From an uncultured Campylobacter sp. (GTDB lineage: Bacteria > Campylobacterota > Campylobacteria > Campylobacterales > Campylobacteraceae): a stretch of 64,000 bases of DNA. The notes under the pieces are model-generated. The model saw only the letters and a program-made list of their open reading frames with translations. It was not told the origin of the DNA and searched no databases. Within the stretch, counting starts at the first letter, position 1. Each line of letters begins with the position of its first letter. The stretch covers positions 62,001-126,000 of the forward strand of contig NZ_CALGPY010000005.1 of NCBI RefSeq assembly GCF_937959485.1. The letters are read 5' to 3'. Made by a program: the position numbers and the translations under genes. Of the stretch, positions 26,775 to 35,423 are shown piece after piece.

Positions 26775-27296
26775 TTATTTGGTTGTGTTTTGATCTGCGG
26801 AAGCGGCGCTCGCATTGGTATCGCTTGATGCTTGCGACCGAGCAGGCGCGCTAGCTGCGGTAGTATCGGTCGCAGGAGCTGCGGGTGCTTCGATCTTCGG
26901 AGCTGTTGAATTTACCTCGCTGCTATTTACAGGATTTGCTTCGGTGCTTGTCGGAGCGAAATTAGGCTTTGCGCCTGAAGCTGGTATGGATGGCACGCCA
27001 GGGACAGCGTTTGGCACGGATTTAGTAGCATTTGCTTCGATCTTTACGCGATCTACTACGGAAGATTTAGCATCTTGCTGATAGAAATATGCGAGCACAA
27101 GTGTATTTATCACGAATAAAATTCCCATTGCAGCGGTAAATTTAGCCAAAAACCCCGCAGGCCCCTTCGCTCCGAATAAGCTTTCGTTGCTTCCGCTGTA
27201 TGCGCCAAGCCCGATAGAAGAGCTCTTTTGCAACAGAACGGAGATCGTAATTATCACGGCGAAGACGACTTGTAAAACCAAAAATAACGTAGTCAC
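26775..27296 (-). CDS. secG: SecG preprotein translocase subunit with long Ala/Ser/Thr tail
   Basis: 173 residues. The first 75 are a typical SecG: two membrane helices (about 3-22 and 52-70) and LLQKSSSIGLGAYSGSNESL between them. The remaining 95 residues are low-complexity Ala/Ser/Thr/Pro/Asn, longer than in most relatives. Auxiliary subunit of SecYEG. Upstream of frr in the same strand. Confidence 0.9.
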   Translation of the reverse strand: MTTLFLVLQVVFAVIITISVLLQKSSSIGLGAYSGSNESLFGAKGPAGFLAKFTAAMGILFVINTLVLAYFYQQDAKSSVVDRVKIEANATKSVPNAVPGVPSIPASGAKPNFAPTSTEANPVNSSEVNSTAPKIEAPAAPATDTTAASAPARSQASSDTNASAASADQNTTK

Positions 27297-27363
27297 TATA
27301 AAACCTTTTGAAAAAATTGAATTTGCGATTATAATAAAAGATTTATAAATTTTAAGTTAAGAG

Positions 27364-27384
27364 TGCACCGCACGAAGCGGTGCG
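27364..27384 (-). terminator. Weak hairpin after the BI-1 family gene
   Basis: GCACCGC / GCGGTGC (27365-27371, 27377-27383) with a 5-base loop, seven bases beyond the stop at 27391; only a scattered T stretch follows on the minus strand. Confidence 0.45.
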
Positions 27385-27390
27385 TAAAAT

Positions 27391-28086
27391 TTAGTCTCTG
27401 CTTGCGCCGAAAATTCTTAGCAGCGAAAGGAAGAGGTTGTAGATGTTTAGATACATATCTACGGCAGCCATTATCGGTGAAGTGTAGGTGCCGTTTATAA
27501 TATTTTTAGTATCGTAGATGATATACATCGAAAAGATTAAAGCCGAAAAAGCTGAAATTGCTATATCAAGCACTGTGCTTTTGAAAAAGAAGTAGTTCAA
27601 AAGGCTTAGCACGATAATAGCCACAAGCGATACCAATAGCGGTTTGCCCCAAGGGTCAAAATTTGTCTTTGTATTCATCGCATAAACGGTAAGAGCACCG
27701 AAAGTAATCGCTGTAGCCACAAACGCATGCGTTACCACGTCTCCGGCACCCGCTGCGATATAAATAGCGATCAATTTACCTAGAGTAAGACCGGTAATAA
27801 AGGTAAATGCAAAAAGCAAAACTAGCGCAATCGTATTAGCACCGCGATTTACAGCTGCTTGCATACCGAAGATCAGCCCCATTAAAAGCACTAGATATAA
27901 AAATGGATGAATAGCCAAGCTCACACCAAAGCTCATCGCCACAAAAGCTCCTGCTGCCGCAGCTATCATCGAAGCGGTTAGAAGCGCGTAGGTTTGTTTA
28001 ATGGTCTGAGAGATTCGTCCTTGTTCCAGTGGTGCGTCCGATAGCTCATAGCCGTCCGCATAATTTCGTCTGTCGTATAGACTCAT
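27391..28086 (-). CDS. Bax inhibitor-1/YccA-family membrane protein
   Basis: 231 residues with seven hydrophobic helices and the family ending FLSLLRIFGASRD; the MYIIYDTKNIINGTY segment (about 187-201) carries the conserved Asp pair of the pH-sensitive calcium-leak fold. Physiological role in bacteria is unsettled (YccA acts with FtsH). Ribosome site AAGGAG before the ATG. Confidence 0.88.
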   Translation of the reverse strand: MSLYDRRNYADGYELSDAPLEQGRISQTIKQTYALLTASMIAAAAGAFVAMSFGVSLAIHPFLYLVLLMGLIFGMQAAVNRGANTIALVLLFAFTFITGLTLGKLIAIYIAAGAGDVVTHAFVATAITFGALTVYAMNTKTNFDPWGKPLLVSLVAIIVLSLLNYFFFKSTVLDIAISAFSALIFSMYIIYDTKNIINGTYTSPIMAAVDMYLNIYNLFLSLLRIFGASRD

Positions 28087-28187
28087 ATTTTTCTCCTTCT
28101 TATGATTTATGAGCGGGGAGTTTAGCGAAAATTTGGTAAATATATAATTAAAAATTCGCAGAATTCTATCTATTTATGAAAGTAATA

Positions 28188-28193
28188 TATAAT
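28188..28193 (+). promoter_or_regulatory. -10 element of the carbonic anhydrase operon
   Basis: TATAAT, 25 bases before the ATG at 28218; AAGGAG ribosome site follows at about 28206-28213. Confidence 0.5.
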
Positions 28194-28217
28194 TCCCGAC
28201 TTTTTTAAGGAGAAAGT

Positions 28218-28886
28218 ATGCCCAGCCAGTTAATAAATGGAGCTATTAAATTTATGGAAGAAAATTTTGCCGAGCATGCCGAGCTTTTCGGAAGTTTGGC
28301 AAATCATCAAAAGCCCCACACGCTTTTTATCGGCTGCTCCGACTCGCGCGTGGTGCCGAGCCTAATTACTTCGACGCTTCCAGGAGAGCTTTTCGTCGTG
28401 CGAAATATCGCAAACGTCGTTCCTCCATACCGAATTAGCGAGGAATTTTTAGCGACTACCTCAGCGATTGAATACGCGTTATATTCGCTAAAAATCAAAA
28501 ATATCATCGTTTGCGGGCACAGCAATTGCGGTGGCTGCGCGGCGCTGTTTTATGACGCAAAAAAGCTCGAAAAAATTCCAAACGTAAGGCGTTGGCTAAA
28601 TTTAATGCAGCCTGTAAAAGACGAGGTCGCAAAGCTCAAAGATATCAGCGCCGACAAGCGCGAGTGGATCACCGAGAGATTAAATATTATAAATTCCATG
28701 CAAAATTTACTTAGCTTTCCTGGCATTAAAGACGCCTACAAAAACGGCGAGATTAAAATTTACGGCTGGCACTACGTCATCGAAACGGGCGAGCTATTCA
28801 ACTACGACGACGAAGGCGCGCATTTTACGCTATTAAATAAGGGAATGGATTATGAAAAAATCTATAATCAGCTTTTTAACGATTAG
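28218..28886 (+). CDS. Beta-class carbonic anhydrase
   Basis: 222 residues with zinc ligands C40, H101 and C104 and the Asp-Arg pair D42/R44 (GCSDSRVVP, CGHSNCGGC). Interconverts CO2 and bicarbonate in the cytoplasm; important for capnophilic Campylobacter. Its 3' end overlaps the next gene by 35 bases. First gene of an overlapping four-gene run with MscS, the acidic protein and SOD. Confidence 0.94.
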   Translation: MPSQLINGAIKFMEENFAEHAELFGSLANHQKPHTLFIGCSDSRVVPSLITSTLPGELFVVRNIANVVPPYRISEEFLATTSAIEYALYSLKIKNIIVCGHSNCGGCAALFYDAKKLEKIPNVRRWLNLMQPVKDEVAKLKDISADKREWITERLNIINSMQNLLSFPGIKDAYKNGEIKIYGWHYVIETGELFNYDDEGAHFTLLNKGMDYEKIYNQLFND

Positions 28887-30966
28887 TCTTTTTAGCGCCG
28901 CTTTAGCGTTTGCAGACCTCAACACGACCGGCGAGGGAAGCTTTGTAGAGACAAATTCTTCCGCGCCCGAGGCAAATCTTACTTTAGAAAACAACAAAAC
29001 CGAGATCAAAAAGGAAGTCGCTAAAATTCTATCCAAATCCCTCGGTGCGGAGGATGGAAATAAAACTGAAGTAATAAATATGATCGCAGAAAAGGTCGCC
29101 AAAACGGAGACTTCGCAGAAAAAAGCTCCTAACGGAGAGACGCTTATCTCTGTAATCAAAGAGATTAAAAAGCTAAATTTGCAGCGTAGCTCCCTGCTTA
29201 ACGGCGGCGACGCCAACGCGAGCAAAAACGAGCTGGACGCCATCGATCGCAATAAAGCTAAGCTCTTTGATCGCTTACCTTTCGCGATTACGCAGCAGGA
29301 TATGGATATCGAAAGCATAATGTCGTATGCGCAAAATAAAAAGAACATCCAAACTACGCTAAAAAAATACGCCAAAAAGCAGAGCTCTCCCGAATACGTA
29401 AATGCAAGCGCGGATTGGGAAAAAATGGAAATGGCGGAGATCTTTTATACCTCACTTATGAAAATTGAGGATATGTTTGTAAACGGCGCAAGCAGAAGCG
29501 CGCTTGAAAGCGAGCTGAGTAGCACGCTACTAAATATCCAAACTAGGGATTTTAGCAAACTTAATGATTTGAAAAATAATCTAAGCAGTCAAGAGCAGAT
29601 AGACGCCTTAGAGTCTAAAATCAACGATTTGAAAAACGACAAACAGACCTACGACGAGGTGCTTACGTATCTGTCGCGAAATAGCGATCTGCTTGCAAGC
29701 AGCGTGGTTTTTACGAGCTTAAATTTTAAATCGGTGATTGATTATATCAACGATAAAATTCCGTTTAAGCTCAGCCACGTAAATTTCGGCAAGCTCATTC
29801 TAATCACGCTAATTACGCTATTTTTCTACTCGCTTCGCAGGCTGCTTGCCAACATCATCTATTTCGTATTTAAATTCTTTAATAAAAGCTTTTCACTAGA
29901 TAGCGAAACTCTAAAAACGCAAGTAGTAGGCATCATAAAGCGTCCGATGGGTATTTTGCTGATCGCTTATTCAGTTGATATCTGTCTTAGTATCTTTTAT
30001 TATCCAGCGCCCGTGCCGATAAAATTTGCAAATTTATTCTCGATCGTTTACGTGGTACTTTGGGCATGGCTCATCATCGAAATCATCGATGGTTACGGCA
30101 TTGTCGTGCTTGGAAACATCACGAAAAAAGGCGTCAGAAAAGACATCATAAATCTAGTCGTTAAAATTCTATATGTCATCGTAATCATCATCGCCGCACT
30201 TTTGGTGCTAAAGCGTCTGGGCTTTGACATCTCGGCGCTTATGGCATCGCTTGGAATCGGCGGACTTGCGATCGCGTTTGCGACCAAGGACATCATCGCA
30301 AATTTCTTCTCATCCGTGATGCTATTATTCGATAACTCGTTCTCGCAAGGAGATTGGGTCGTATTAGGAGACATAGAAGGAAACGTCGTAGAAACGGGCT
30401 TTAGAAAGACGACGATCAGAACCTTTGACAACGCTCTTGTTTTTGTGCCGAATTCCAACATAATGGCGCAAAATATCAAAAACTGGAGTCGCAGGAAGGT
30501 AGGACGGAATTTAAAGCTTACCGTAGGCGTCGAATACGGTGCGAGCACGGCTCAACTTCGAAAGTGCGTAAACGATATCAAAGAGATGCTAAAATCTCAC
30601 CCGGGCATCGCTCAGTCTGCCGATACGGCATTAAATTCTAAAGATTTTCGTATGCGCTATAGACAAAATATGGTCTCTATCGACGATTTAGCGGGCTATA
30701 AAAGCACCATGTTCGTGGCGTTAGATAGCTTTGGCGATTCGTCCATTAATATTTTAGTTTACTGCTTCACAAAAACCGTAATATGGGCAAATTTCATCCA
30801 AACTAAAGAGGATGTTTTATTTAAAATAATGGAGATCGTGGAGCAAAACGGACTATCGTTTGCCTTCCCATCACAGAGCGTTTATATCGAAAATATACCG
30901 GAAATAGCAAGTGAATGCGTAAAATCAAAAGTAAATTCCAACGACAAAGGAGAGCAAAATGGCTGA
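28852..30966 (+). CDS. Large MscS-family mechanosensitive channel
   Basis: 704 residues. Signal peptide (1-21), a long periplasmic helical region rich in Glu/Lys/Asn (about 22-305), membrane helices (about 315-335, 360-385, 395-415, 435-460), then the MscS pore helix and beta domain with LGIGGLAIAFATKDIIANFFSSVMLL (split: GIGGLAIAFATKDI about 475-488), FSQGDWVVLGDIEG and VPNSNIMAQNIKNWSR. Releases solutes on hypo-osmotic shock. Starts inside the carbonic anhydrase gene and overlaps the next start by eight bases. Confidence 0.9.
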   Translation: MKKSIISFLTISLFSAALAFADLNTTGEGSFVETNSSAPEANLTLENNKTEIKKEVAKILSKSLGAEDGNKTEVINMIAEKVAKTETSQKKAPNGETLISVIKEIKKLNLQRSSLLNGGDANASKNELDAIDRNKAKLFDRLPFAITQQDMDIESIMSYAQNKKNIQTTLKKYAKKQSSPEYVNASADWEKMEMAEIFYTSLMKIEDMFVNGASRSALESELSSTLLNIQTRDFSKLNDLKNNLSSQEQIDALESKINDLKNDKQTYDEVLTYLSRNSDLLASSVVFTSLNFKSVIDYINDKIPFKLSHVNFGKLILITLITLFFYSLRRLLANIIYFVFKFFNKSFSLDSETLKTQVVGIIKRPMGILLIAYSVDICLSIFYYPAPVPIKFANLFSIVYVVLWAWLIIEIIDGYGIVVLGNITKKGVRKDIINLVVKILYVIVIIIAALLVLKRLGFDISALMASLGIGGLAIAFATKDIIANFFSSVMLLFDNSFSQGDWVVLGDIEGNVVETGFRKTTIRTFDNALVFVPNSNIMAQNIKNWSRRKVGRNLKLTVGVEYGASTAQLRKCVNDIKEMLKSHPGIAQSADTALNSKDFRMRYRQNMVSIDDLAGYKSTMFVALDSFGDSSINILVYCFTKTVIWANFIQTKEDVLFKIMEIVEQNGLSFAFPSQSVYIENIPEIASECVKSKVNSNDKGEQNG

Positions 30967-31132
30967 TTTCGATGACTTCGAAGACGAAGAGTTCGATGAG
31001 GACGAATACGAGGACGATGATTTAATCGGAGGCGACGAGAGTTACAACTACAACTACGACGAGGACGATTATAGCTACGAAGACGACGACGGTTTCAACG
31101 ATTATAGCGATTTGGACAGCGAGGATTATTAG
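30959..31132 (+). CDS. 57-residue hyperacidic Asp/Glu/Tyr-rich protein
   Basis: Start ATG at 30959 with AAAGGAGAG six bases in front; stop TAG at 31130-31132. The 57 residues hold 20 Asp, 10 Glu and 8 Tyr and no Lys, Arg or His, a net charge near -30. It opens MADFDDFEDEEFDEDEYEDD and later has SYNYNYDEDDYSYEDDD. The start overlaps the MscS stop by eight bases and the stop shares one base with the GTG start of the SOD gene (TAGTG), so all three are probably translationally coupled. Likely disordered; binding of metal ions or of a basic partner such as the SOD-like protein is speculation. No family recognised. Confidence 0.75.
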   Translation: MADFDDFEDEEFDEDEYEDDDLIGGDESYNYNYDEDDYSYEDDDGFNDYSDLDSEDY

Positions 31133-31863
31133 TGTTTAGATCCAGGGCGCTGCCTTTCGATCCGCGCGCGAATAAAATCGTGAGCTTACAAAGCTTAAAA
31201 TTCCATCACGGCGGGCTTTGCGAGGACTACATCTCCACCCTAAATCGAGACATAGCGGACACGCCGATACAAAATGCGGATCTTTTTACGATCATCACGC
31301 AGTCTTTCAGGGAGGCGCACGGCGAGAAGTGCGAGTTTTCGCAAATTTCAAAGCTTTATCAAATTTGCCTAGGTTTTAGCCGTATTTTTAACAATGCCTC
31401 TGAAATTTACAACCACGATTTTTACTTCGATTGTATCGCGCAGCCAAGCGAGCCTAGCGGCGAGCTAGCGGATGCTTTAGCTCAGACTTTCGGCGAGATG
31501 GAAAATTTTAAAAGCGAGTTTTTAAAGCGCGCGCTGGGGCTTTTCGGTAGCGGCTGGTGCTGGCTCGTGTGCGACGAGCGCAGCGCGAACCTACAGATTG
31601 CGACGACACAAAACGCGGACACGCCGATCGCACGCGGCAAAATTCCGCTTTTAGCCTGCGATCTTTGGGAGCACGCCTACTACATAGATTATCAAAATGC
31701 GCGCAAATCCTACGTGGAGAATTTCTTACGCTTTGCGGACTTTGGCTTTGCAAGCGACGCCTACTTCCAGGCGAAAAAGCAAGGACTTGACTCCATAAAG
31801 CTCTACATCAGCGAGCTTCACCCCGCTGCCTCCTCGCGCTGCGATTGCGGCTGCTGCGGATAA
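31132..31863 (+). CDS. Divergent Fe-type superoxide dismutase with altered second-sphere residues
   Basis: 243 residues from GTG at 31132. Metal ligands of Fe/Mn-SOD are kept: His in KFHHGGLCEDY, His in YNHDFYFDC, and Asp/His in LLACDLWEHAYYIDY; active-site Tyr34 is also kept. Ungapped comparison with E. coli SodB shows Gln69 replaced by Glu (IFNNASEIYNH against VFNNAAQVWNH) and His30 by Leu. There is an N-terminal extension and a Cys-rich end, RCDCGCCG. Gln69 tunes the metal redox potential, so activity may be changed or lost. Start overlaps the acidic-protein stop by one base. Could be a working SOD, a metal-binding relative or another oxidoreductase. Confidence 0.8.
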   Translation: MFRSRALPFDPRANKIVSLQSLKFHHGGLCEDYISTLNRDIADTPIQNADLFTIITQSFREAHGEKCEFSQISKLYQICLGFSRIFNNASEIYNHDFYFDCIAQPSEPSGELADALAQTFGEMENFKSEFLKRALGLFGSGWCWLVCDERSANLQIATTQNADTPIARGKIPLLACDLWEHAYYIDYQNARKSYVENFLRFADFGFASDAYFQAKKQGLDSIKLYISELHPAASSRCDCGCCG

Positions 31864-33208
31864 ATTCGGACTTTTGCCGAGTAAACTTTAGCGCTGCGGA
31901 TTTTCGGTTCTCTATGCCCGCCGCGCGCTAAATTTCAAGCGCCTTCCGCTTCTTGGCGTCTATATATTTTACCTCGCGAATACTGCACCGCGCAGCCCGT
32001 GGCGTCGCAAGACCTTAGGCTTGCTATCTAGCCGTATAAAATTTACGTGGATTTTGATCTTGAGCTCATTTGGCGTCTGCGGATTAAAATTTAAGATTTT
32101 TAATTTGAAGTTTGTTTGACTATAGTTCACCGCTCGTTACGCGCCAAATTCCAAATGCTTCTCCTTTTCAGCGCTTATATCTTGTGCGCAAATACCGCGT
32201 TACACAGACCTTATGTGAAATTTCGCTTTATCTAGCTCTGCTTTCTTAAAATTTCCACTGCCCGCGTATTGAAATTTAACGCTACGAGCGAGCATCTTGC
32301 AAAATTTTAAAGTTGCAAATAAGCCCATTAAATTTCATACCGAGATAAGCAGCCCATTCTTTGCCTTCGCAATTATACGGAGGGGGCGACTCTCTCTGCC
32401 CCCTGCCTTGCTCGCCCACGCCGCACTCGTAAAATTTTGTTTAGTAAGGCGGTCGGCAAATTTTAAAATATCAGCTAGATTAAATTTGCCGCGTCAAAGG
32501 CGGGGCGCGGCGGGTTTGAAATTTACGCCCGAATAGCACGGCTTGCGAACCGCGGGCTAAATTTAGCGAAAATCGATCGTCGAATTTATCCTTTCAGCGG
32601 TTAAAATTTTAGCGCCGTTTCAGCTTGAAATTCTACTTTAAATTTTAAAATTTGTGTCGCGCCAAAGTTAGCTCGTCATGCCGAAAAAAAGAGCCGCATC
32701 GAAAGCCAAGTTATGCCACGCCGGACGCACCCGCACACTACGTGCGCCAAAATATGGCACGGAATTTTAATCGCATCAGCTCAAATCGCGCGACGAGCTG
32801 CGCTGCACGAAACCTCGTTAATTAAAGTGCCGAGCCGTATTTGCGCGCCGTATAAAGCCGCCAGGCGTAGAATTTTACTCGTTTAAACGCAGCACGTCGC
32901 TCTACAAATACAAAGCCACATCATTTAAAGACGACACTTGACGGCGCGGTATATGTGTCGAAAACCAAAAGCGCAAGGCTCGCTTGCTTAAAATTCAAAG
33001 ACATACTCAATAAAATTTAAAACCGCGCTAGCTCGAAAGGTAAAGCTAAATTTATTTAAGACGTAAAGCCACGCTCAATCAAAATGAAAAATTTCGCTCG
33101 CTTAAAGCATGAAGCCGTAAGTACTGAAAACGCGAAGCTGCGTCTACTCAAAATTCTAAGCCCACTCAAAGCTCCAAATCCGCTTAAAATTTTAAAATTT
33201 AGCCCGCC
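31864..33208. other. Gene-poor stretch of 1.3 kb
   Basis: All frames are stop-rich and no remnant could be recognised by eye. Contains repeated AAATTT/AAAATTT words and a GGGGGC/GCCCCC hairpin at 32382-32403. Short frames at 32297 and 33084 lack ribosome sites. Confidence 0.5.
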
Positions 33209-34414
33209 TTACTCTCTTGCCAGCCCGTTTTTATCGGATTTGTCGCTGATTAGCTTGCCGCTTTCGTCGTATTTTTTGGCGCGCACGAGCCTACCGCGCT
33301 CAAACTCGCCCTCGGCTTCTAGCTTGCCGTCTGCATAGTAGTGCCTCGCCGTGCCCGTCTCCAGGCCATCCTTGAACGTAACTCTAGCCTTGAGCGCGCC
33401 GTTTTCGTGGTATGTTTCATAAAGCCCGTGTTTGCGCCCGTCTCTGAACATCACCTTCGCCGCAAGTGCGCCGCTCGCGTAGTATTGCTTACTTGTGCCC
33501 GTTTGCCTGCCGCGCTCAAACTCGTATTCGCCCTGCAGTGCGCCGCCCCCGTAGTATTCGTGCACGGCGCCGTCGCGCTCGCCGTCTTTGAAATTTTCGA
33601 CTACGCGCGTCTTGCCGTCCTCGTAAAACAACTTCCAAACGCCCTGTTTGCGGTCATCCTTGTATGCGCCCGTCTGCTTTAGCGCGCCGCTTTCGTAGTA
33701 CCATTTTTCCATACCTTGGCGCTTGCCCCATTTGTAGCTCCGCTCCCCGCGCACTTTGCCGCTTTTGTAATAATCCACGTCCTTGCCGTTTCGCAGCCCG
33801 CCCTTATACGGATGGCGCGCGCTTACTTCGCCGCTTTCGTAGTAGTCGGTGAAAACGCCCTCGCGCCTATCCGCTTTATACGCGCCCTGCTGCTTTAGCT
33901 TGCCGCTTCCCTGATAATACAGCTTGTAAAAGCCCTCGCGCTTGCCGGCTTTGTATTCGCTCTGCGATCTCAGCTCGCCGCCGTCCGCGTAGTAGCTCTT
34001 CGCGACGCCGTCGTACAGGCCGTTTTTTAGCGGATATTCGTTTGAGGGCTTATCTCTGCCGTCAAAGTAATCGCGCTGAAGCACCGCAGTGCCGTTCTTT
34101 ACGTCGATCTCGCGGATTAGCGTTGGTGGCAGCGGCTTTAGCCTGGGATAGACGACGCCCATAAAATTTACGTCGTAGAGATCCTCGGCGCTGTAATGCA
34201 GCACCTTGAGCGTCCCGTTATAGGGCTTGTCCGCTACGAAATACATACCGTTTTTTAAGCTCGGCTCGGGCTTCATTACGATTTTTGGCTCCAGAGCTTG
34301 CGCGCCTAGCGCTAAAAACGGAAGTAGTAGTTTTAATGCGCTTGAAAAAGTGAAATTTCGTATTAAATTTAAGCCCAAATTGAGCGAATTTTTCGCGGCT
34401 TTGCGGGTTTTCAT
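33209..34414 (-). CDS. Exported MORN-repeat protein (YwqK type)
   Basis: 401 residues; N-terminal signal or anchor (about 18-41), then about eleven tandem MORN_2 repeats of 21-24 residues (about 125-385) of the form YYESGALKQTGAYKDDRKQG. Such proteins are often listed as YwqK-family antitoxins, but the fold is a general repeat scaffold and no toxin gene adjoins. With an export signal it may sit in the periplasm or outer membrane. Start at 34414 has AAGGAAGC in front. Function unknown. Confidence 0.75.
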   Translation of the reverse strand: MKTRKAAKNSLNLGLNLIRNFTFSSALKLLLPFLALGAQALEPKIVMKPEPSLKNGMYFVADKPYNGTLKVLHYSAEDLYDVNFMGVVYPRLKPLPPTLIREIDVKNGTAVLQRDYFDGRDKPSNEYPLKNGLYDGVAKSYYADGGELRSQSEYKAGKREGFYKLYYQGSGKLKQQGAYKADRREGVFTDYYESGEVSARHPYKGGLRNGKDVDYYKSGKVRGERSYKWGKRQGMEKWYYESGALKQTGAYKDDRKQGVWKLFYEDGKTRVVENFKDGERDGAVHEYYGGGALQGEYEFERGRQTGTSKQYYASGALAAKVMFRDGRKHGLYETYHENGALKARVTFKDGLETGTARHYYADGKLEAEGEFERGRLVRAKKYDESGKLISDKSDKNGLARE

Positions 34415-34572
34415 ATTTTGCTTCCTTGGCTTGGTTAAATTTGAAGAATTTTAAAATTTGAAGCTAAATTTTAGATAAATCCTCGCGGAGTTTGGACTGT
34501 GGATTTGGTTTTGGGCGCTGGACGCGCGCCGTGCACGTAAGCTTATCGCGCGCTGTTTAACGGAGCTGAGCG

Positions 34573-35082
34573 CTAAATTTCGGCATGTTTTAACACATCC
34601 GCTACGATCGTCCACTCGCGCACGAGCCTTTCAAAGCTAAAATTTGCATTCGCTGGGCTCGTGTACGGTAGCTTGACGGGCTCTTTGCCGGTTGCGTTTA
34701 AAATTTGAGTTTTTAGATATTTTTCGCAGATTTCGTGCGCCTTGCCGCCGTTTGCGAATACCTGCACGATGCGCGCGCCGCTAAAGATCGGCTCTAAATT
34801 CGCAGGTACGACGGCGGTCATTTTGGCGTCGCTTGAACCCTTTATCTCGCAGCAGATCGCAGCGTCGTAGATGGCGATGTGGCGGGCGAGTAGGAATTTT
34901 ATCTTCTCATCCGTGTTCGTAGGCGGCGCGTTTAAAATTTGCGCCAGCACGCGCCAGAAGCGATTTCGCGGATTTGCGTAGTAAAAGCCCAGCTTGCGAG
35001 AGGGGGCGGAGGGGAAGGAGCCTAGGATTAAAATTTTAGAATTCTCATCGAAAATCGGCTTAAAAGGGTGAGTTTGGCTCAT
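34573..35082 (-). CDS. DNA-deoxyinosine glycosylase (uracil-DNA glycosylase superfamily)
   Basis: 169 residues; family motifs ILILGSFPSAPSRKLGFYYA (17-36, the GSFPS catalytic loop), NRFWRVL and KLPYTSPAN (about 138-146). Removes hypoxanthine from deaminated adenine in DNA. The ATG overlaps the TGA of a 21-codon frame (35079-35144) as ATGA, so its translation may be coupled to that leader. Confidence 0.85.
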   Translation of the reverse strand: MSQTHPFKPIFDENSKILILGSFPSAPSRKLGFYYANPRNRFWRVLAQILNAPPTNTDEKIKFLLARHIAIYDAAICCEIKGSSDAKMTAVVPANLEPIFSGARIVQVFANGGKAHEICEKYLKTQILNATGKEPVKLPYTSPANANFSFERLVREWTIVADVLKHAEI

Positions 35083-35144
35083 TTTATCCCCGCTTTGTAT
35101 TCGCCGAAAACGCCCGTCGGAGCGCCATAAAATTTATCTTTCAT
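35079..35144 (-). CDS. Possible 21-residue leader peptide coupled to the glycosylase
   Basis: ATG at 35144 with GGGAG about 11 bases in front; reads MKDKFYGAPTGVFGEYKAGI then Lys and stops at 35079 in an ATGA overlap with the glycosylase start. Composition is protein-like, but length is too small to judge. It could be a coupling leader or the tail of a lost gene. Confidence 0.3.
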   Translation of the reverse strand: MKDKFYGAPTGVFGEYKAGIK

Positions 35145-35423
35145 TTTTGCTTGATCTCCCGCAAATTTTGCAATTTCGCTCGCAAAGCAGCTTGAAGCTG
35201 AAGTTGCGCGGCGGCAAAAATTTTAGCGCACTCGCTGTATAGCGCCGCGCAGTAAAAATTATGATGAGCCTACCGTGGCGTGCGATTTGGGTCTAAATTT
35301 CAACTTTTTAAACCTCGAAGCCGAACTTCGCAGCCAAATTTAACGCCTCGCAGCGGCAAAATTTTAACCCTCGCGGCAGTTAAATTCCGTCTGCCCTCGC
35401 AACTGTCTCCGAACCGCTGCGCC
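35145..35423. other. Intergenic stretch after moeA
   Basis: Alternating GC-rich words and AAATTT blocks on the 3' side of moeA; no hairpin with a T run and no gene seen. Confidence 0.5.
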
